Assembly: GCA_046291695.1 (NCBI GenBank)
Contig: JBKBSO010000004.1
Coordinates: forward strand, 140,981-204,980
Direction: 5' to 3'
DNA: 64,000 nucleotides
Source: PNNG01 sp046291695
Lineage (GTDB): Bacteria; Bacteroidota; Bacteroidia; UBA7662
Each line of letters starts with the position of its first letter. The first letter of the stretch is position 1. Below the pieces are notes generated by a model. The model made no database searches, had not been told where the DNA came from, and saw only the letters and a program-made list of their open reading frames with translations. Positions 60,577-64,000 of this stretch are shown here, piece after piece. A program made the position numbers and the translations under genes.

Positions 60577-61413
60577 ATGAATAAAAAGCAGCTATCGGTC
60601 ATCGGCCTTGGTGGCGTTCTTTTCGTAAGCTTATTCGTTTTTGGCAAGAAAACGGTGCTTACTCAGGACCTCACAGCGCCCGTTATCGAACGGAGTGGCA
60701 TGGACGACCAGGCTGTGCTTACCATAGCCGAGGGACGTTTGAAAGCAGAGGAGCTCGAAAAACTCCAGCCCATCAAATTGGCCCTCGATACGGTAAAACA
60801 AGAACAGCAGGCTGCGGCCTTAAACCGCAGCATGGCCGCTGTTTGGGATACCAAAGGCGAATATGGTGCTGCAGCCGTGTACCACCTCCGGGCGGCCGAA
60901 CTCAGCCCCGATGCGCTCGCCTACATGCTGGCCGGAAGCCGTTTTCAAACAGCTGCCGAACTCAGCAACGACACCTTGCTGTCGAGCTACTTCCACCGCC
61001 AGGCCATCGCCAGCATGGAACAAGCCACAGCCCTCGACCCCAACGACCTCGACATGCGCGCCGACCTGGCCAATGCGATCGTTACCGGCACTGCTCAACC
61101 CATGCGTGGCATCCAGCAGTTGCTCGACATTGTGAAAGAAGAACCACACCACCTCAAAGCCAATGTACACTTGGCACGATTGGCCATCACCAGTGGTCAA
61201 CACGATAAAGCAGTGGAGCGCTTCTCTAACATCATCGGCTGGTATCCTGCCTTTGCCGATGCCTACCTCGGACTGGGAGAAGCTTATTACAATTTGGGCG
61301 AGCTCGACAAAGCCATTCAAACCCTCGAATTGTATAAAGGCCTGGTGCGCGACGAAGGCGTCATTGCTCAGGTCGACCAGTACATCAACAGTATTAAAAG
61401 TTCAACCCCATAA
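60577..61413 (+). CDS. Membrane-anchored tetratricopeptide-repeat protein
   Basis: The 278-residue protein has one N-terminal hydrophobic helix (about 8-22) without a clear cleavage site or lipobox, and several TPR-like helix pairs from about residue 75 to the end (AAVYHLRAAELSPDALAYMLAG, FADAYLGLGEAYYNLGELDKAIQTLELYKG). It starts 6 bp after HU. TPR proteins act as scaffolds; a conserved partner here is not known. Similar TPR genes commonly sit between HU and rng in Bacteroidota. Confidence 0.88.
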   Translation: MNKKQLSVIGLGGVLFVSLFVFGKKTVLTQDLTAPVIERSGMDDQAVLTIAEGRLKAEELEKLQPIKLALDTVKQEQQAAALNRSMAAVWDTKGEYGAAAVYHLRAAELSPDALAYMLAGSRFQTAAELSNDTLLSSYFHRQAIASMEQATALDPNDLDMRADLANAIVTGTAQPMRGIQQLLDIVKEEPHHLKANVHLARLAITSGQHDKAVERFSNIIGWYPAFADAYLGLGEAYYNLGELDKAIQTLELYKGLVRDEGVIAQVDQYINSIKSSTP

Positions 61414-61424
61414 ACGACATTATT

Positions 61425-61514
61425 ATGCCTTGCGGTAAAAAAAGAAAGCGTCATAAGATTGCAACACACAAGCGTAAAAAGCGCCTTAGAAAAAATCGTC
61501 ACAAGAAGAAGTAA
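61425..61514 (+). CDS. Very small basic AURKAIP1/COX24-like protein (bS22/mS38-type)
   Basis: A 29-residue frame starts with ATG at 61425, 11 bp after the TPR gene: MPCGKKRKRHKIATHK, then a nearly all Lys/Arg/His tail ending HKKK. It matches the short Bacteroidota proteins annotated as AURKAIP1/COX24 domain proteins; relatives are ribosomal proteins (mS38 in mitochondria, bS22 in mycobacteria) that bind 16S-like rRNA near the decoding region. A terminator follows 25 bp later. It is too short for normal gene finding but the sequence and position before rng are characteristic. Confidence 0.88.
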   Translation: MPCGKKRKRHKIATHKRKKRLRKNRHKKK

Positions 61515-61538
61515 TCCAGCTTCTTTGTCGTAGCGTAC

Positions 61539-61582
61539 ACTGTCACCTGGCCATTTGGAACGGGTGACAGTTTTGTTGTTTT
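61539..61582 (+). terminator. Intrinsic terminator after the COX24-like gene
   Basis: ACTGTCACC (61539-61547) pairs perfectly with GGTGACAGT (61563-61571) around a 15-base loop, followed by a T-rich run to about 61582. Confidence 0.88.
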
Positions 61583-61641
61583 TTGACTTTTTAAGTCGGA
61601 AAATGTAATTTTTAAGTAAACAGCTTACAAAAGGAGGTTCC

Positions 61642-63192
61642 TTGAACAAATCCTTATATGTGAGAAGTACGTCCACAGGCTTCGAAATCGCGATGTTCGA
61701 AGAGAAGCGATTGGTGGAATTCAGTGAGGAAACGAGCAATAAATCCTTTCAGGTAGGCGACATCTATCTGGGCCGCGTTAAAAAAGTGGTACCGGGTTTA
61801 AATGCCTGCTTCGTAGACATAGGCTACGAGAAGGATGCATTCCTCCACTACCTCGACCTGGGCGCACAATTCAACTCACTCAAGAAATTTACCGACGATG
61901 TGATATCGGGCAAAAAGAAAGGAGCCTTACTCCAGCACTTTAAACCCGAAGCAGAGATCAGTAAAGACGGCAAAATAGCCGATCTATTAACCAAAGGGCA
62001 GTTAATCATGGTTCAGGTGGTTAAAGAACCCATCAGTACCAAAGGTCCTCGTCTGAGCAGCGAAGTATCTATTGCCGGTCGCTATTGCGTATTGGTACCC
62101 TTTAGCGATTCGGTCAACGTTTCGAAAAAACTCAATGACCAGGCTGAGAAAAAGCGGCTGAAGCAGATAGCATTGGGCGTAAAACCCCGCAATTTTGGGG
62201 TTATTATTCGAACAGCGGCCGAAGGGTGTGAAGCCGAAGAGTTAGAGCGCGATATCAAAGAGCTGGTAGCCAAATGGGAAGCAGCCATTCAACTCTTGCG
62301 TACAGCCAAGCCGGCAGATCGCTTGGTGCAGGAAATTGCCCGTACCACCAGCATGCTCCGCGACCTGCTCAACGACTCTTTCACCTCCATTTACCTCGAT
62401 GACCCTCGGATGCATGAGGAAGTCAAAGACTACGTGAGCGGTATAGCCCCCGACAAGGCCGAAATCGTGAAGCTCTACAAGGGGAAACAGCAGATGTTCG
62501 AACATTTCGGCATCGACAAGCAGGTGAAAGGTGCATTCGGCAAAAATGTAACCATGCCAGGAGGTGCGTACATCATCATTGAGCATACCGAAGCCCTGCA
62601 TGTAATTGACGTGAACAGCGGCAATCGCATGAAGCAGGATATGGACCAGGAAAACAACGCCCTGAACACCAACCTCGAGGCAGCCGATGAAATTGCCCGC
62701 CAGCTTCGTTTGCGCGATATGGGCGGCATTATTGTTATCGACTTCATCGATATGCGTAAGGCTGCCAACAAAAAATTGGTGTACGAACGCATGCGCGATG
62801 CCATGAATACCGACCGTGCCAAACATACCGTACTTCCCATCTCAAAATTCGGTTTGTTACAAATTACGCGTCAGCGGGTGCGTCCCGAAGTAAACGTGGT
62901 AACGAATGAACAATGCCCCATGTGCGAAGGCACTGGACAAGTGCGGCCGAGCATCTTGCTCTCCGATGAAATAGAAGCGCATCTCAAATACATCCTGCAA
63001 GAGCAAAACGAAAAAACGCTCGAATTACACTTGCATCCTTATTTGGCTGCCTATTTCACCAATGGGCTTCCTTCGGCACGAATGCGTTGGTGGCTCAAAT
63101 ACAAACGCTGGGTGAAAATCAAAAGCGAAAACAGCTACCATATGGCAGAATACCACTTCTTTAGTGCTGCCGGCGAGCAAATCAACATTTAA
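61642..63192 (+). CDS. rng: Ribonuclease G/E family endoribonuclease
   Basis: The 516-residue enzyme processes rRNA precursors and decays mRNA. The N-terminal S1 domain (FQVGDIYLGRVKKVVPGLNACFVDIGYEKDAFLHYLDLG) is followed by the DNase I-like catalytic part with the metal-binding aspartates in HVIDVNSGNR and IIVIDFIDM, and the zinc-link CPMCEGTGQV. The start is TTG at 61642: AAGGAGG lies four bases upstream and the resulting N-terminus MNKSLYVRS agrees with homologues. No RNase E scaffold tail is present, so it is RNase G-like in length. Confidence 0.95.
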   Translation: MNKSLYVRSTSTGFEIAMFEEKRLVEFSEETSNKSFQVGDIYLGRVKKVVPGLNACFVDIGYEKDAFLHYLDLGAQFNSLKKFTDDVISGKKKGALLQHFKPEAEISKDGKIADLLTKGQLIMVQVVKEPISTKGPRLSSEVSIAGRYCVLVPFSDSVNVSKKLNDQAEKKRLKQIALGVKPRNFGVIIRTAAEGCEAEELERDIKELVAKWEAAIQLLRTAKPADRLVQEIARTTSMLRDLLNDSFTSIYLDDPRMHEEVKDYVSGIAPDKAEIVKLYKGKQQMFEHFGIDKQVKGAFGKNVTMPGGAYIIIEHTEALHVIDVNSGNRMKQDMDQENNALNTNLEAADEIARQLRLRDMGGIIVIDFIDMRKAANKKLVYERMRDAMNTDRAKHTVLPISKFGLLQITRQRVRPEVNVVTNEQCPMCEGTGQVRPSILLSDEIEAHLKYILQEQNEKTLELHLHPYLAAYFTNGLPSARMRWWLKYKRWVKIKSENSYHMAEYHFFSAAGEQINI

Positions 63193-63195
63193 CGG

Positions 63196-63230
63196 AATCC
63201 CCGCACTTAGGAACTGCGGGGATTTTTTTT
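63196..63230 (+). terminator. Intrinsic terminator after rng
   Basis: AATCCCCGCA (63196-63205) pairs perfectly with TGCGGGGATT (63215-63224) around a 9-base loop, and T continues to 63230. It starts three bases after the rng stop codon. Confidence 0.93.
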
Positions 63231-63328
63231 ACGCCTACGTTTCAATGCACTTATCCGAAGGCTTATGGCTCATAAGTTTTCAACAACACACCTGAGGCCG
63301 CCGAGGCCGTTACTCTGCGAACTCCGGC

Positions 63329-63476
63329 CAAGCTGCGAAAGCAGCGCAGGCCAAAAGGCTCCGTTGCCTCGCGGCCAGCTGAAGCTGCTAGTAGCACCAA
63401 TAAAAGCTGTTTAAGAAACTGCAGCTGTAAATTTCGAAAGCAGCTGCTCCAGAAAAGAAAGAAACCCTCTGCGCCT
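63329..63476 (+). repeat. Interspersed repeat, copy C, ending at the proposed IS110 insertion point
   Basis: The core 63329-63386 resembles copy A (9605-9662), and a second shared block (AATAAAAGC) follows. The repeat runs to CCCTCTGCGCCT (63465-63476) and there stops matching: copy A continues CTGCGGT, whereas here the sequence changes to CCTATG. This is where an IS110-type element appears to begin. Frames across 63231-63500 are not supported as genes. Confidence 0.7.
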
Positions 63477-63529
63477 CCTATGTTTGTCTCAATAAAAAAA
63501 TTCATCGAATTTCATACCGTGAGGTAAGT

Positions 63530-63651
63530 GAAAAAAGGGTGAGAGTGCGTTCTGCGCCTAAGTAGTCATAAGACATACTGTCGCTGAGATTATACCTCCC
63601 CTTTTTTCTCTTAGAGTTTGAACAGAATGTAAGGAATGCTGCTTGCGGCAT
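63530..63651 (+). ncRNA. Putative IS110 bridge RNA (target-binding loop and following hairpin)
   Basis: 63530-63546 pairs with 63594-63608 as a 15-bp stem with two single-base bulges (T63540, A63544). Inside it, TCTGCGCCT (63551-63559) is followed by a 7-bp hairpin (63561-63567 with 63572-63579, A75 bulged, loop ATAA) and then GTCGCTGAG (63580-63588). The first segment is identical to the DNA left of the insertion point (63468-63476), including the core CT. The second can pair with a right target beginning CT, as in CTCTGCGGT of copy A (six Watson-Crick, two G-U, one mismatch). This is the layout of a bridge RNA target loop with left and right guides. A further hairpin, ATGCTG/CGGCAT (63636-63651), may belong to the donor loop, whose guides I could not assign. 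Ends of the RNA are unknown. Confidence 0.72.
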
Positions 63652-63720
63652 ATCCAGAATATCCAACCAGGAGACAAAACGATGAGAGTTTTTCACTTGC
63701 TAAGCCCAAAAAAATGTTCT

Positions 63721-64000
63721 ATGAAAAAGATTGTAAAGCAAGTATGCGGTATCGACGTAGCGCAGAAAGAGTTAGTAGTGTGCTTTGGAACTTTGCATGA
63801 GGATTTTTCACAAAACTTATCCTCAGCCAAGACTTTTGCAAACACGCATAAGGGATGTACCATGCTCTTGAGCTGGGCTAAGAAGCAAGCTGCTAAAGAT
63901 GTTCCATTGCGGTTCGCAATGGAAGCCACAGGCGTTTATCATGAGCAATTGGCCTATTTTTTAGATGACCATGAGCAAGAAGTGAGCATTATTTTGCCCA
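63721..64000 (+). CDS. IS110-family transposase (3' end missing)
   Basis: The first 93 residues are visible: MKKIVKQVCGIDVAQKELVV, later RFAMEATGVYHEQLAYFL. These are the first two acidic positions of the DEDD RuvC-like domain (Asp12 and Glu68) and the usual N-terminus of IS110-type recombinases. The ATG at 63721 gives the family start; an in-frame ATG at 63682 with AGGAG eight bases before it is an alternative that adds 13 residues. The catalytic serine domain (Tnp20/transposase_20) would lie beyond the window. The enzyme should act with the RNA encoded upstream of it. Confidence 0.9.
   Translation, partial: MKKIVKQVCGIDVAQKELVVCFGTLHEDFSQNLSSAKTFANTHKGCTMLLSWAKKQAAKDVPLRFAMEATGVYHEQLAYFLDDHEQEVSIILP

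Larger units (their letters stand above)
63477..64000 (+). mobile_element. IS110-family insertion sequence, left end and 5' part (runs off the window)
   Basis: The element comprises a non-coding left end of about 245 bp and the start of a DEDD transposase. The left boundary is proposed at 63476/63477 because the repeat flanking it breaks off directly after a CT dinucleotide, the usual core of IS110-type insertion, and because the putative bridge RNA contains the flank sequence. IS110 elements lack terminal inverted repeats and normally make no target duplication, so neither is expected. The right end lies beyond 64000. Confidence 0.8.

Noticed and set aside
63263..63505. Minus-strand frame of 80 codons after rng
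   Set aside because: It runs across the dispersed repeat and the proposed IS boundary, and its sequence has no protein-like pattern.
1..64000. tRNA or rRNA genes and CRISPR arrays
   Set aside because: I looked through all intergenic stretches on both strands and saw no cloverleaf-like sequence with a conserved T-loop, no rRNA, and no regularly spaced direct repeats with unique spacers.

Overview
The window is chromosomal DNA from a member of the Bacteroidota. Evidence: two proteins with type IX secretion C-terminal sorting domains, the gliding-motility genes gldD and gldE, the conserved order gldE-ssb-mutY / HU-TPR-small basic protein-rng, a DUF4293-truA neighbourhood, candidate promoters of the TAnnTTTG type, and A-rich rather than Shine-Dalgarno-rich translation starts. 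The sequence alone does not fix genus or order.

Layout. 1-4.9 kb: end of a secreted dockerin-like T9SS protein, then a GH20 hexosaminidase, a glycosylasparaginase and CutC, which look like glycoprotein-glycan salvage. 4.9-9.2 kb: a fluoride riboswitch in front of a CLC-F type fluoride/proton antiporter, a lipoprotein and an OmpR-type two-component pair, all closely spaced. 9.2-12.8 kb: a solo antitoxin-like gene, an interspersed repeat, mgtE and an Omp85-like barrel. 12.8-23.3 kb: a signalling block with a 2549-residue PAS/GAF histidine kinase, a second kinase, a response regulator, and a REC-PAS protein ending in a histidine-box helix pair without an ATPase domain. 23.3-36.2 kb: a TlpA-like protein, a methyltransferase, a DUF486 gene broken by one stop codon, the bicarbonate transporter pair sbtA/sbtB beside biotin carboxylase, a dicarboxylate/amino acid symporter, a T9SS M1 aminopeptidase, and a thiolase-truA-ABC exporter operon. 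36.2-42.8 kb: a second signalling block in which an E1-like (ThiF/Rv1355c-like) protein and a GNAT-like acyltransferase are translationally coupled to a 7TMR-DISM kinase, a REC-kinase and a REC protein. 42.8-54.5 kb: htpG, a repeat-rich spacer, a leucine-rich-repeat protein, purH, the cell-shape operon mreB-mreC-mreD-PBP2-rodA, then a spacer with a small membrane protein gene and a decayed antitoxin. 54.5-63.2 kb: recG-gldD-gldE-ssb-mutY on the minus strand, and HU-TPR-COX24-like-rng on the plus strand.

The window ends inside an IS110-family insertion sequence. Its non-coding left end folds like a bridge RNA. One guide segment is identical over 9 nt to the DNA immediately left of the proposed insertion point, and that DNA is itself part of a repeat family seen at least twice more in the window. 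This is the most striking observation here, because target choice of the element can be read from the sequence. The riboswitch-controlled fluoride operon and the E1/GNAT/7TMR signalling operon are the next most interesting.
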